From Podaxis mareebaensis (Eukaryota; Basidiomycota; Agaricomycetes; Agaricales; Agaricaceae), in the NCBI GenBank assembly GCA_018524725.1, contig JAEUWP010000002.1, positions 186,001-250,000 on the forward strand: a stretch of 64,000 bases of DNA, read 5' to 3'. Of this stretch, positions 1 through 12,489 are shown piece by piece. The position numbers were made by a program, and so were the translations under genes. Below the pieces are notes generated by a model. That model was not told the origin of the DNA. It was given only the letters and a program-made list of their open reading frames with translations, and searched no databases. Each line of letters starts with the position of its first letter. The stretch's first letter is position 1.

Positions 1-1081
1 AGACTGTCCCCATACAACAACGGACCCGGGGTCCCCACCAAATTTACTAATCTAGGCTCAATGTCAGCAAAGCTTCCCCTTCCCCTACGACGACCGTGAA
101 ACTTACATGCTCATGAACCCATTTCAACGCAAACTGCTGATCCACTACACCTCACGCCCTCAGCCATCAGAGAAGAGACACAAAGAAAAACAAAAAGACT
201 CACACAACCCAACATTCAACTCTCCCCTCCTCCCAATCTCCCTTCCAGCCAAAAAACCAAACAATCCAAGTCGATACTGTATAACCACAACCACAACCGG
301 CATACCCAAGGGCGACTCCCGTATCAAATCATTCCCGTCAAAAAAGTCGATGTTTGATATCCCAGAGGCACTACCACGACTGTACCCCCCTCTACAAACC
401 GTCCGCAAAAAGTATCAACGCAGGTAAGTGAAAGCGTTCGGAAAGGAAGAAAAAAACGTACCCGTGTATCCAAACTATAACAGGAAGCTTGCGGCGTGTC
501 ACCGTCTGGTTGTTGAATGTCCCAGGAACATAGACGCTTCATTCCAAGCAGAACGTACATAACATAACACATAACATAAGCTTGCTAACCAATTCCACCA
601 ACAAGTTCCCAAGAACTCACTTCAGGAACAGACAGTCCTCATTCATCCCCGGCGGATCAATTACACCTCGCCTCTCCCGCGGTAATCTCCTCCCGACCTC
701 TCTTTCAGAATTCCTTTTCGTGTTAACCACGAAGGGCGAGAAGTTGCCCGACCCAGATGCGCTAGCCCCAATACACCTCTCAGGCAGCCTATCCGCATGC
801 GAGGCTTGCCCTCGGACGGGCAGGGGGGGCTGAGGTGCATCCCATCTCAACTCACCAACGGGTGCCCTCGCGAACCGTACACCGAGAAACTCCGTGTTTC
901 CCGTGGAGGGGTTAACATGTCCCTGATATCGTGCGTAGCCCAAGTCTATTATCAAGCTATTTGCGCCGACGTTGCCAGATATCGGTGTCACAGAAGTAGG
1001 CGCCACCGCAGTTTTAGTCGGTGATACCAAAAAAACCAGCCAGAGTACGAGCCCAGAAATTGAGTCCCTGAGCTTGAGCAT
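1..1081 (-). CDS. Type-B carboxylesterase/lipase, 5' part (cut by window edge)
   Basis: Secreted alpha/beta-hydrolase of the type-B carboxylesterase family, expected to hydrolyse esters or lipids outside the cell. Exons read 1081-621, 536-462, 391-204, 144-107 and 51-<1, with phases that agree. The protein opens with a hydrophobic signal peptide (MLKLRDSISGLVLWLVFLV), then family motifs: EDCLFLN near residue 150, VIVWIHGGGY (oxyanion hole), SASG, DGNDL and IQYRLGLFGFLAG, DQQFALKWV, KFGGDP. The window ends on the codon for the nucleophile serine in WGQS, so the C-terminal half lies outside. The elbow has Gln where the family usually has Glu (GES). The same strand layout and splice positions recur in the carboxylesterase at 5069-7408, so the two are paralogues transcribed away from each other. 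Family call is firm; substrate is unknown. Confidence 0.9.
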
Positions 1082-1775
1082 ATTTCACTGCGGAACCCGA
1101 TCCTCTCTTCTGCACCCTAGATATAAGTAGAACTTCGTGAGATACCGGAGCTGGGAAAAGATGTGTACACTTGATGTCGAGAAGTGCGGCGCATGCTTGT
1201 ACTGTTATTCCAACGCTTCCTTGTTCCATTCGTACCGAACTTCTTGTGGTTCTCAGCCCACGGGTTGGACGGAGAATTCGCACAGGCAGTCCGGAAATAC
1301 GACGCTGTGCTAGGCGGAAAGAGATCCGCTGATCAAGACTGCCAAAAGGAGGAAACATGCCGCATAGCCGCAGATCCCGTCCCTTGAGCTGGACGGAATC
1401 ATCCATGTCAACTTGTTAAGCCCCCGCACTGAAAATTTATCCAAGTAGCGCGTACATACAAACCAGTTGCGATGTAATATTAAAATATTCCAGCCGGACA
1501 AAACACTGTACACATTACTACTACGATCCATCAGGACAGAACGACACAGCAAGAGATATACTCGCAATACATACTTTAGAATATTCGGTTCTTCGATTAT
1601 CCTCCCCAAGCAAATCCAGTAAACCTATCACAATCCAAACCATTCCAATCGAAAGGAAAAAGCAATCATGGTTACAACGACGCAAGTCATGTATAGGCGC
1701 AAGAAGCAAGCCATATGCGAAATATTCAAGAATCAAGAAGGGAGAAGCGAACACTCAAGTTCGAACGTGCTACCC
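1082..1775. other. Intergenic stretch, no gene seen
   Basis: About 0.7 kb between the start of the left carboxylesterase and the stop of the proline-rich gene. It must hold the carboxylesterase promoter. Only short overlapping ORFs without family motifs are present. Confidence 0.5.
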
Positions 1776-2537
1776 TCAATTCTTGTCAGCGCCCTTCCGA
1801 GGGTCCTCGCTCGGCTTGATACCTCCACTAGACGATCTATTTCCCAACCTCGGTCTGCCACTGCCTAGGCCGCCCAGAATGGCGCCAGATGTTACCGCAG
1901 GAGGTGCACCGAGCGGTGACGGAGGAGCCTCCGCGGTGGGAGTCGGGGGGTTACTGGCGCGCTTTCGACCCAGTATGTTCAAGCTCCATCGTTTCTTCTT
2001 CAGAGAGGGAGGCATCGGCGGAGGGCTAGTAGGGACGGGAGCCCTGAATTTGGGGTGAATGAGATTGAAACCGCCGGAAGTAGGAGGGTGGATATCAGCC
2101 GACGGCGGTGGGTGGAAGCTAGGATGTGGTGGTGGGAGGAAGTTCCCATGAGGTGAGCCGGGGCGATAGGAAGGGTGAGATGGAGGCGGGGATGAATCGG
2201 GAGTGGTGTCGGGGAATGGATATTCAAACGGTGTATTGCTGGCGGTGTGCGCAAAAGGAGTGCCGATAATGTTGGTTGAAGGAGAGTTGAGAGCGATGTC
2301 AGGGAGAGTAGTGCGAAGACCAGACATATTGATAGTTCCGGGCGGGGGCGATCTGGAATGAGTGCGAGTGGATGTAAAAGAGTTTGCGGTGTTGGTGTCG
2401 CCGTTGGAGGTAGATGTATGGACCGATGGCTTGTGATCTTCGGGTGCGTTCTCGGAGGAGGTGACGGTGATGACGTTGGACTCCACCTGTGTATCTTGAG
2501 GGAGAGGTTTCTGTGGGGCTAGATTTTCTGTGGACAT
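1776..2537 (-). CDS. Proline/serine-rich hypothetical protein
   Basis: Single-exon reading frame of 253 residues from the ATG at 2537 (MSTENLAPQK). A longer in-frame start at 2702 exists but adds a composition unlike the rest, so the internal ATG is preferred. The protein is low-complexity: Thr/Ser-rich in the first third, then many Pro runs (SPPPG, PPPSHPSYRP, PPPHPSFHPPP), followed by a short basic segment LKKKRWSLNILGRKR around residues 180-195 and a Gly-rich tail. The basic tryptophan-containing patch is the only part that looks constrained and may be a membrane- or nucleic-acid-contacting motif; that is inference. No catalytic domain or membrane segment is visible. I do not recognise the family; similar disordered proteins are common in basidiomycetes. 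Confidence 0.55.
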   Translation of the reverse strand: MSTENLAPQKPLPQDTQVESNVITVTSSENAPEDHKPSVHTSTSNGDTNTANSFTSTRTHSRSPPPGTINMSGLRTTLPDIALNSPSTNIIGTPFAHTASNTPFEYPFPDTTPDSSPPPSHPSYRPGSPHGNFLPPPHPSFHPPPSADIHPPTSGGFNLIHPKFRAPVPTSPPPMPPSLKKKRWSLNILGRKRASNPPTPTAEAPPSPLGAPPAVTSGAILGGLGSGRPRLGNRSSSGGIKPSEDPRKGADKN

Positions 2538-5024
2538 CCTGTTGGCTGGAGAAAAGGACAGATCAAAAGTGATGACTACCTCTTTTACGCATGCACCCCT
2601 TACGTATGACCCTGGATTGCACCAGTCTCCCATCCCCTCTCCTGCCCTACCATTCCCCTCCCGCCAACAGGTTTCCCGGGCCACCAGAATGTTCCAGGCC
2701 ATGTCGCGTATGCATACATATATCCGATTCCGTCATTAAGCTTGTCATGTGTTTGCCACCGTCGATATCATAAAATCATCTTATCGCCGCGGGATGATAA
2801 TACCATTTTTAATGTCCGGGCGCTTTTGACACGCTTGTTGGAAGTTGATAATCCAGCCCGCTGCAACAAGCAATCCAGTGAAGTGAACACGCAGCGTGGA
2901 ACCAGCTCGCCGCAAAAACACATACTCGGATCCAACGAGGCATAAGCTTAAACTATAGGCCAGCCTCGGCCGAGGTGGGGAAGGCATCCAAGTTTATCCC
3001 GCCATGAGGACTGTCCGAATAAATTACGGTCGAGTTTACGGTGTGGCCGTTATCCAATATAATTCTGGAGCCTTTGTGAGAGAATGAAAGTTCCGACGGG
3101 GCGGCGGTGAGAATCTGAAGAGGAAAAAAAGCGGGGTGTGGTGTTCGACGCCGCTGGGGTTTTATATGCGCATTGGCGGGCAAAACAGACAAGTTGCGCA
3201 TGTTCGCGCACCATCTGCAGGGTCTAGGCCCTCCCTCACGTGATGGACCCTTCAATTGCGTCGTGCAAGATCGCCCAGTCCAAACCGTGAATTACTTGGA
3301 CCTATATCACTAGGAGCCTGCCCATGGTGCATAAACTAGATACTCCCCCGATGAATTCCTCTTGTAGCCCATGCGACGGCTACTTATGAGACTAGCTGCG
3401 GGCAGCTTTTCAAGTCTTTTTGTATCATACCTCCAAATGAATACCGCCGACCGGGTGCCAGATACATGTGCATGAGCGCTCGGTCCTCGGTGGCCTACGT
3501 CATTGATGAGAACAACCAACCAACACTGTTCTATTCTGTCATCCAACTTGGCACCGCTTCTTGATGAAGTCATTGGCGTCATAACCGCCTTCCACAAGCT
3601 CCGTCCCTTCCAACTGGACGTTCTCGTGTTCTCATCTCCTTGGGTAAATGGAACTGATATTCGGGGAACGATGCCTTCTTTGAGGTTGCACAGTTTCGTG
3701 CCAGAAATAATACCTCATGCGAGGCGTTCGTCTGGGCCCTTTTTGCAGTTCCTTCTCGAACCTTTTGGCGGAGATAGAGATGGATGAAAGGGTGGTGGGC
3801 CGAGCGCATGCACTCACCAAGGCACTTCCTCAGGGCGAACAGATGCCGGCCCTTTTGAAAAATCTTAGTTTGTCGTGCGTTATCCATGATTCACAGACAC
3901 GGATGCCTTTTATCGCACTTGATCACCAAGCTTGAAAGTATCGTCGTGCTGATTGCCATCCGAAGCTTTGCGCGCATTTAGTCTAACAGACGACTTGCTC
4001 TACAACGCGGGTAGATGCAACCGCACGGCGTCTTATTCTCTGTGTGTCGTGGGTCCTTTTTCATCCCTCCTGTTATCGCATTCAAGGTCGACCACGCAAG
4101 CTGAGTGCTTCGATGAGCCATCATCCTAGTATCAACGTTCAACGCTCTAATGCTCCGACGCCAGCTTACCAAGTTCTTAGGGATGATAGAGCACCCAAAG
4201 TCATGAATCTATTATTAACGGCATTAGCTGCCGTACGCCTTAGTCCCTGCATTCTTCAGGGCGGCCAAGTCGAGCAGGCCGACTCTTCGACGCGTCAGCT
4301 CTTCAGTGGAGCCATAGTAGCCGCCAAGGTGAAGATTCCCGACTCTACTAGGCTGAGGCCATGGCGAGTGAACTCTTGAACAACCTGCACTAAACTACCT
4401 TAGCAAAGCTTGGATGTATGCTGTAAATATGCGCCTGTGCACGCTCACCTTGATGGCAAGGGATGACGTGAGGCGTCCCTGAGAGTGGTTTCTGAAAAAA
4501 ACCTCCCCCTCATCATCACCTTCCACTCGAAATGGTACATACACCAGTTGGTCAAGACCGCGCATCTGCGAATCTACCGCATGACCGTTATCCCAAGGCG
4601 AATACACCACTGCACACACACACTCCGCACTTCAACTCCCCATTAACGCCTGCCGCCTTTGTTCCTTATTTTCCTCCATTGCCATTCTTTCGCGTACAAT
4701 TCCCAAGCTCGCAACATACCTTCTCCCATGTGATCAAGAAGAAGTCCTGGGCGATCTACAAGGCTTTGGGAAAACATCGATGGATTTAACGGGTCCCTCA
4801 ACAAAAATAGCATTCTGTGGATCAGTGCAACACAAGGCATGCTTCGTATCCTGGAACGAGGAATTTCTCTTACACCTGATGCTTTGATTATGTCGGTCAA
4901 AAGCCGCCGTTTATCGTGCGGTTTAATTACGGCAGGGACCTACCGCAATCACCTGAAACGCCACTAGAAGATCCATAACTGGGGAAGATTAGGAGGATTA
5001 TGATCAGAAGGATGTTACAAAAGG
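2538..5024. other. 2.5 kb without a supported gene
   Basis: Contains several ORFs of 60-110 codons on both strands (for example minus 2953-3255, 3310-3597, 3579-3887, 4643-4900) but none shows a family motif, coding-like repeats of splice signals or a match to a neighbour. Could be decayed coding sequence; nothing can be named. Confidence 0.4.
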
Positions 5025-5032
5025 TATAAAAA
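5025..5032 (+). promoter_or_regulatory. Candidate TATA box for the right carboxylesterase
   Basis: TATAAAAA lies 37-44 bp before the ATG at 5069. Spacing implies a very short 5' leader, which is common in fungi. Assigned by sequence and position only. Confidence 0.45.
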
Positions 5033-5068
5033 CGACGCTCCCAACGCGTTCTTCAAACCATACGTCAT

Positions 5069-7408
5069 ATGCAGCTCTCAACAGTTTTCGCATTACTATC
5101 GTCAATCGCGGCGACTTGTGCGTCGAAACCGACCACGGTTGTCGATTTGGGATATGCCAAGTATGAAGGTAGCTTGAACGAGGAGACAAGGAACATCGAG
5201 TTTTTGGGAATGCGATACGCGGCAGCTCCTACAGGTGAGTTTACTCACTCCAGTCGTACCAGACCATTCACCAAGTGTGTTCCCAAAGGCGCTCATCGCT
5301 GGAGAGAGCCCCAACTCCCTCGCGCCACACCAGGCATCCAAAAAGCCAACGTGTTCCCGAACAGATGTTGGGAAGCCGGACAAGGAAATCAACCCGTAGC
5401 ACCATTCCCTTTGTCCAGCAGCTCCCGCCAAGAGAAACGAGCTGTACCCGAATTTTCCGAAGACTGTCTATTTCTCAAGTACGTGCTCGATTGAGCATAG
5501 AAATGGCCGAAATGAATGTTGATTTTTAACATTGTGTTTCCAGTGTTATAACCCCGGCGTCGGGAAAGAAGAATTTGCCTGTTGTGATTTGGATCCATGG
5601 GTAAATACATGTCCCCGTCTTTTTTGTATGAACATTACTCAATCTCGGTTTTTAGAGGAGGATACATGGCCGGCAGCGCGTCTGGGTTCTCCGGCACGGA
5701 TATCTTTGATGGTAATGATCTAGTTCGTGAAGCCGGCGGAGGAGTGGTTGCCGTTATTATCCAGTATCGTTTGGGCGTATTCGGTTTCCTTGCCGGGCAG
5801 AAGGTTCATGATGATGGCGCTTTGAATGCCGGACTGCGTGAGTGTCTTGATATTCTCGCTACCGATGGGAATATATTGAGATGATGTTTAGTTGACCAGC
5901 AGTTTGCACTTCAGTGGGTACGACGTCATGTAGGTCCTCTTGTAGTATATTACTTGTCACAAAGTTATTGAAGGTAACGGTAGATCAGGAAGTTTAATGG
6001 GGATCCCAGCAAAGTCACTATTTGGGGTGAATCAGCGGGTGGGTCTAGGAATATGCCGACCGTGTTCATATTCTTCTCAACTCACAAATCGGATAGGTGC
6101 TGGATCGGTCCTTCAACAGGTGATTGCGAACGACGGTAATACAAGGCCTCCGCTGTTCCGCGGAGCAATTACCAGTTCGACATTCCTTCCTTCTCAGTAT
6201 GCGTTCAATGATCGAATTCCCGAAGTCAGCCGCACTCTGAATCACATTTTTTGCCCTTCGAGCTCATACATCTCCTCAGCAATTGTTCGCCGAGGTTGCG
6301 AAGAGAGCAGGGTATGTCCTATGGCCTACTTTCCTAGGTGCCGAGTATAGACAACGATTCTTTCAATAGATGCTCCTCAGCCTCAGATACACTCGCCTGC
6401 TTGCGACAAGCGGACGTTAATCTTCTTCAGCAAGCCAACACCGACATCGGCGATAGCGGTTTCTTCGGCACATTCATCTTCGTTCCCGTTGTAGATGGCC
6501 GCTTCATAACCAAACGGCCCACTCAACTCCTCCGCGAAGGCAAAGTCAACGGAGTAGGTCTCACCAAATTTGCTCAGTTTCTGTTGTATTGACTTTCTTT
6601 GAATTTAGGAAGCATTCCTCGCAATTACCAACACATTTGAAGGTGCTCTTTTCGTCAACATGAACACCTCTGCTACTGTTCAAACACCATCTTATCTGGC
6701 GAATTTGTTTCCCGAATTCAATGATGCTGATGTCGCTGCTGGCACCGCTGTGTACGCGAACCAAGGAGCACCCATTGACCAAGCCGTTGCTATTATGGGA
6801 GAATGTAGGGTGATACTCTGGATTTACGTGTCTGTGCTGAAATGTCCATCTTTTCTAGCTATTTTCATCTGCCCCACGTACTTCTTGCTTCGCGCGTTCA
6901 AGAACAAAGGGTTCAAGGTAGATTTTCTGTCTGAACATCCGATCAACGACACCTGCTGATTGGCAAAGGGTGAATTTGCTATCCCACCCGGGGGCCACGG
7001 CATGGACGTCGTTTACTACTTCCCCAAGTGAGCATTTTCTTCTCCCGAGTAGATCAAGAGCATTAACCATTATTAGCCCGGCTACTGGAGCCTTCCCGCC
7101 TTTCAATCACACCGTTTTCGTGAATAACTTTGCTCAGTCCTTCTTGAACTTTGCGATGGCTCTGGATCCTAATGTCAAGTGGGACCCCGCCAACACTGTC
7201 CCTCACTGGGCGAGGTGGAGTGAGCGAGGAAGAGCGGAGATGTTGTTCAATAAGACTGAAGCGGATGTTCCCGTATTTCGTTCCGTCACGACCTCAGGGA
7301 GTCTGCTTGAGCGTTGCGAGTGAGTATCTTTCACACTATTCGTTGTACATGCCCGTTGACAGTGCAAGAAGCTTCTGGGAGCGCGTTGGTGCGGCTTCTG
7401 CTCAGTAG
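5069..7408 (+). CDS. Type-B carboxylesterase/lipase, complete multi-exon gene
   Basis: Secreted alpha/beta-hydrolase. First exons read 5069-5234, 5289-5478, 5544-5600, 5656-5837, 5892-5929, 5984-6038, then from 6097 on, with several further short introns to the TAG at 7406-7408. A signal peptide (MQLSTVFALLSSIAATCAS) precedes VDLGYAKYEG and RNIEFLGMRYA. Motifs in order: EDCLFLN, VVIWIHGGGY oxyanion loop, SASGFSGTDIFDGNDL, IQYRLGVFGFLAG, DQQFALQWVRRH, KFNGDPSKVTIWGESAG with the nucleophile Ser, and late in the protein GGHGMDVVYYFP carrying the catalytic His. All three triad regions appear present. The last intron joins ERC to SFWERVGAASAQ at the C-terminus. A paralogue lies at 1-1081 on the other strand, and a transporter gene follows tail-to-tail. 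Family is firm; substrate unknown. Confidence 0.92.
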
Positions 7409-7604
7409 TTCACGCTCGGACACACATATTTCTTGGAAGATGAAAAACTCCATGATCTATTCAATACTATCTACGTGTGTACTCGGGTCTATCTTGTTGG
7501 TCGTAAGAACTGTCATAAAAAGACATAAGTAAGCATTTCGAGTCGTAGTCAAGATGATCCTCTCCCTTCTCCGTTGGCGGCCCAGATTCCGGACGGGTCT
7601 GCTC

Positions 7605-9407
7605 TTACATCTCGTTTTCTTCCCAGACCTGCGCTGGCAATTGGGTAGCAAGGATGAGTGCAAGAAATGACAGGATGGTCATGAGCAAGTAGACACCATA
7701 ACCTCCGAAAATATTGTACTGCACTGAATAAGAGAACAGTGACGTTGACAAGGCTGGTCCAATCGCACGAGCAATGGATACGGTCATTTGAGACAAACCG
7801 TTGGTGGCTCCGAGGGAGCGCTTGTTCGGTGCAGATGCCGTGATGTACATGAAGATGCTACCTAAGTAGGCACGATTAAGATCGAATCAAGCCATGGAGC
7901 CGACGAGAAATCGCTCACCATATGACATATCCATAAACACCATCATGAGCAGAACCACCGCGACTAGCGTCCAGACCAACGGGCCAACGCCCCACTGACG
8001 AGCACAAAGGCTCATAACGGGCATTAACATGAAACACGGACCGAAAACGGTCATTCCAGAGAAGAAGACACGCTTCTCACCGAAACGTCGCAGAATCCTC
8101 GCAAAGAAGAGTATATTGAAGATGCCCGTAACCGCGCCATAGCTTCCCCAAATATATCCAATAGTTGGGGGACTGAAGCCTAAACCGCCAATTTCAACCG
8201 GCATGGCGAAAAAGAGCGGGAGAAGAGCGTTGAGTGTGATGTTTAGGAAGGCAAGGGCGACATAGTTGGCTACGGAGATCAACACGGGATAGACAAGAAT
8301 TTTACGGAGAGGAAGAGGTTCGCTTGCTTCGAAAGCGTCTGTCAGGGTTGTTTCTGAGGATATTGAGGCCACTCGTTTGCGTTTTGGCACGGTCTGTGGA
8401 GGTTGGAGAGTGAGGATGAAGCTTGGCGGAGGGATACCATTCCCTGCTCACCTCTCTGAAGAAGAGTACAGTGATTATGATGGCAACGAATACAAAACTT
8501 GATGTTGCGAGACAGGGTAAGAAATAAGGGTAGTCCTTCCAGAACTGATTTTTGAATACGGTCGGGAAGCGTTCGTATGGCTTTGATAAAGAGCCTCCCA
8601 TCAACGGCCTATTCATTTTAGCCGAGATTAAACTCAAAGTGGAGAGAAAGGAGCGTACCCTATCGTGGACCCCGCGGCCCAAACCACAGGCATCAACGAG
8701 AAGCCCTCCGCGCGGTTGGTAGAATCAGTCAACTCTCCCATGACGCTCTTCATCACGCCTGAAGGGTTTCGGCGATTAACGAAAGGCATTCACACTCCCT
8801 GAATTCTACGCACCGATATTTCCGTTCAGAAGACCGCAAATGCATCGGCTGAGGAAGCCGTTAACTTCTTGATCAAAAGGAAGGATGCTCGTGTGCTCAC
8901 CTGATAACGAGTGTCCAAAACGTCCTAGAAAGCCCGAAACATAGCATCGATAATGCTATACCAATTAGACCGGTCAACAGAACAGGCTTACGCCCGATGT
9001 AGTCAGATAGACGACTCCATTGTAAGACAGTCAAAGCCTCTGTAACAAAGAACATTGATTCCTGGCTTGAAGTGTCAGAGTAGAGCAATCTAGACAAATA
9101 CGTTCGACTCAACGATTAGGCCTGCATAGTAGCCAACTTTACGCTCGTCCCCTCCTGTGATGTCCAACTCACTAACGAGCTGCTCGGGCAGTCAGAAACG
9201 TGTTAGGCGCAGCCATATTCCAAACCGACTTGCCTGGTTAATGTAAGGGTATATGGATTGACTATTGATAGGCTCGCAGAGTTGCAACAACAAGATAATA
9301 GCGATTTGGAGTTTGGGGAGGGGGCTTGGCTGGCGCCTTTTGGGGACATCGGCGGGAGGGGAGAGGAGGGGAGTCTCTTCGTCAATGAAAGCAGAATCAA
9401 CGGTCAT
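7605..9407 (-). CDS. Major facilitator superfamily transporter (copy 1)
   Basis: Twelve-helix membrane transporter of the fungal MFS group that resembles zinc-induced-facilitator-like/multidrug transporters. About eight exons: first exon 9407-9234 (58 codons, MTVDSAFIDEETPLLSP...), then pieces covering helix 2 and the cytoplasmic loop signature SRLSDYIGRKPVLL (exon about 9064-8901), NGNIG, MKSVMGELTDSTNRAEGF, GGSLSKPYERFP, a charged central loop (PKRKRVASISSETTL), GEKRVFFSGM in helix 8, and the C-terminal APNKRSLGATNGLSQ...RAIGPALSTSLF. Ends WEENEM. The first intron starts with GC (CAG followed by GCAAGT). Two more complete relatives lie at 12490-14391 and 60252-62229, and a decayed one directly upstream. 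Substrate cannot be told from sequence. Confidence 0.9.
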
Positions 9408-9865
9408 CCTGGCGGTACGAGGGAATCCTCTGGGGGAAGAGGAAGAGGGAAAGCGAGGAAGGGTGGGTACAAGTACGCTCCTCAAGAGCAGGGCCGAGGC
9501 TTGTGGAGATCTAGAAGAATTCTCGAGAAAGGTGTCAAACGTGGAAGGTGCAGGGGAAAATGTGTCATGAGATCGCAGCCGGCGCGTAGATTTTGCTATG
9601 TTGAATGGGGTTGGCCTGATAGCCAATTTAAAACGGCTCAGGGTGATCAACCGCCCCTAGGTGAAAATTTGAAATGAAAGTCACTTCATCGTTCCGTCAC
9701 TGAGTGGTGTGCTCGACCGATCACATCCGCAACAGCTCGCATTATGCTGGCGGAGACGACATCTATACTGCCGCTGCCCTGCGAAAAAGCTGGTCACACC
9801 TTAGCGAAGAGCAATTCTAGTCGTGTTCGCGGTTGCATACGTAATAGTTCCTGAGTTCGATGGCA

Positions 9866-11520
9866 TTATCCTTTATCTGGATCAGTTCTTGATTGTGATT
9901 CCTCATTCCGCACGAGTCCGATTAAGTGTAAGCACTGTGCCAGCAGAAAAGACGCATACATCCCGATGGATGTAAGGGAGACAGCAAGGCAATATGGAAG
10001 AGTTGACTCCTCTTCCAAAAGATGCTCTTGGTTAGTGAAGCAGAGAAGTGTGATGCGACGAAGCAAGGCGCCACTGTTCGCATGACTGAGCTCATCATCT
10101 GACCCCAGAGTATTGACAGCTCCAAGATAATTCTGAGTTGGAGCAGTGTATATTATAAAAGGTCCAGTACAACTATCGTGGCATGTCGGATCAAGAAGCA
10201 TGGGAGAATTACGATGAATGAGTTAATGACACCTCACAATCCACGAATACAACCGTATAGAAACATGAATGTTATCCGGTAGCAGATCTCTTCGCGCAAA
10301 CCATGACACTCATACTTCCTGTCCACTTGCAAGCATGTTCAAAATGGGAAAGGCTGAAAAGGTTAACAATGAGCCCAACGAGATGGTATACATTTTCCGA
10401 GGTGCGACCCATCGCACGGCTTGTAGGCAAGGAGAACTTGGAATCTTACACTCAATAACTCTCCATGTCAGGATTATGCTAATATCACGGCTACGCCGTC
10501 CCAACCACAAGCCGGATTAAGGTCGAGTATATGAGAGGTGGGACTGCTCGATGCGCCTATCCAAGAAGGGTAGGAAGCTAGGCTGGCTAATGCGGTTAAC
10601 AACAGTCGACGAGGAACTCACCGAAAGAACTTCTGGTTCCACCAATGGCGACGAGGGCGGTCTATCAGAATGAACATCACATTCGTTCTGGCCATCCTTA
10701 CGTGGAGCTCGCTTCAGAAAAGCCACGAGGCCGATGTTCTTCGTCAGATGGACACTCGCTCATAATAATCGTTTTGTTGGAAGTAGATCGATCGTCGGAA
10801 AAATCTACTATGTGGGGCTTACTAGAAGCATAGGGGACCAGCACCACGATAGAAGAGGTTGTGTACTGTATGTCTTTGCTTCTTAGAGCCCAGCATGGGC
10901 GGCCGCGAATAAACCCAAGAAATGCTTCCTCTGATACCTCATAGGACGAAGTAAGGTTGATTGACCAGGAAGGTGATGTGAGACAACTCGGGCCAACGCC
11001 GCGTAGATTGTGCGAAGAGACTTCCTGTCAAATGTCAATAAGTTATCCGTATCAAAGCTATCGGCATTCACCTGACGGACTCGATAAGAACAAACGACCC
11101 AGAAATAGTACCCAAACTCCACATCGCCGGCAGCAGGAATGATCCTCGTACTATATTTATTTGATAGTTTACGAAGATAACCCACCATCAGTGAAAATTC
11201 CGGAGTGAGAGGTGTCCCAACCCTCAAGCCCTTTTTTACAACTAGCCTCAGCGACCATTGTTTTGTAACACCTAGTGCAGGTGAAAGCGAAATTTGTAGT
11301 CCTGATAAGTGAACCAATGTGCGACACCAATATTCGACTGTTGAAAGCAGCCTGAGCGCGGCGGGCGGTGTTTCCCTCGTCCCCGTTTGTTACTTCCAGT
11401 GTCTTGCACAAATAGGCTAACAAAGGATAGACGGCTGTCAACAAGACGGGCCCCACGAACGAGACCATCATGAGGAAAAAGATCAGCATTTTTGGAGAGG
11501 TAATCTCGACTTCCCAAAAA
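9866..11520 (-). pseudogene. Decayed MFS transporter related to its neighbours
   Basis: No continuous reading frame, but pieces in different frames fall in the right order for the same transporter family. At about 11500-11370 (minus) a hydrophobic helix followed by TAVYPLLAYL and LEVTNGDEGNTA matches helix 1 and the ITxGDE loop of the neighbours. About 10400-10310 encodes VAPRKMYTISLGSLLTFSA, like the PKRVY helix-8 region. About 10150-9940 encodes TAPTQNYLGAVNTLG, then in another frame SSVMRTVAPCFVASHFSAS, then SLTSIGMYASFLLAQ, matching the C-terminal ASPNKxSLGATNGLxQ...MRAIGP...helix 12. Shifts between frames show it is broken. The gene-order position between copies 1 and 2 supports a tandem array of three transporters, one lost. 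Confidence 0.62.
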
Positions 11521-12489
11521 TATGCTCTACAGACTCTTGAGCGTCGCTGCGCATCATACGCGGCAACCGAGAGTCTAAGAGCATGCCAAGGTTGAGAATT
11601 GGGAAGAGACAAAGAACGGAGAACAGAGAGCGAAGACTGGCAATGCATCTAGCAGTTCACATCACCCGGACTTCGTTTCTGTGTCAAAGACGATATAACT
11701 CGAGTCCGTTCTTCGAAGAGGGATGTCAAGAAGGATATTAACTTCCTCGGCGTGCACTTGCCGAATCTTCACAAGATGAGACAGAAGCCAAAGAAATGTT
11801 TCGAGCAACACTAGTTACAGGCCATTGGTTGGTGTAGTCGTCGAGGTGGACGTATTGGGTCGATTTATCTCAGAGAGCTTGAGGTACATGGGCTGTAGTC
11901 AAAACGCCGGTGAAGTGTAGGAAGTTACGTTCCGCGGCCCTGTCGCTCAGGTAACAACAAGAAGACCGAGTCTCATGGTTCTTTACGATATCGGGCGAGA
12001 CACCAGTTTTGGACAAAGAATGCGCTCGAGGGCTTTGAATGGTACGGGTTCCAACAGAATTTAATGGCGAGGTACTTGTGAGTAGGTCGCGCATATCAGG
12101 GTATTGGTCACCAGACGGCCATGTTGAAGGGGTTGTCCGGGGACACCGGCGTTGGACATTACTTCTGTGCCACCATTGCAGTGAGGACTAGTCTGCAAAC
12201 GGCAACTCCGCAATTTAAGCTCAGCCTCGAGGCTAGGACATAAGTCGGATGAGTATAGAGCTAGGGCCTTTTCCCTATACGCTTTTCGGTCGCTTGGTGA
12301 ATCGTGCATGCCCGACTCCACTGTAGACCTCTCACGAACGAAGATTGAAATTGATGGAGTGCTCTCTCCTGGCAGCACTCAGTGAATAATATGAGTTGTT
12401 CTGTGAATCAGTATGCAAAAGGTTTCCATTCACCCAAGCTAATGCTACAATTTCATCTTACCGTGACATACTGATCTCAGCGTGTGGAC
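11521..12489. other. Gap between the decayed transporter and the next transporter
   Basis: About 1 kb. Minus-strand ORFs of 74 and 105 codons (11870-12094, 12061-12378) show no motif. Likely holds what was the 5' region of the decayed transporter and the terminator of copy 2. Confidence 0.35.
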
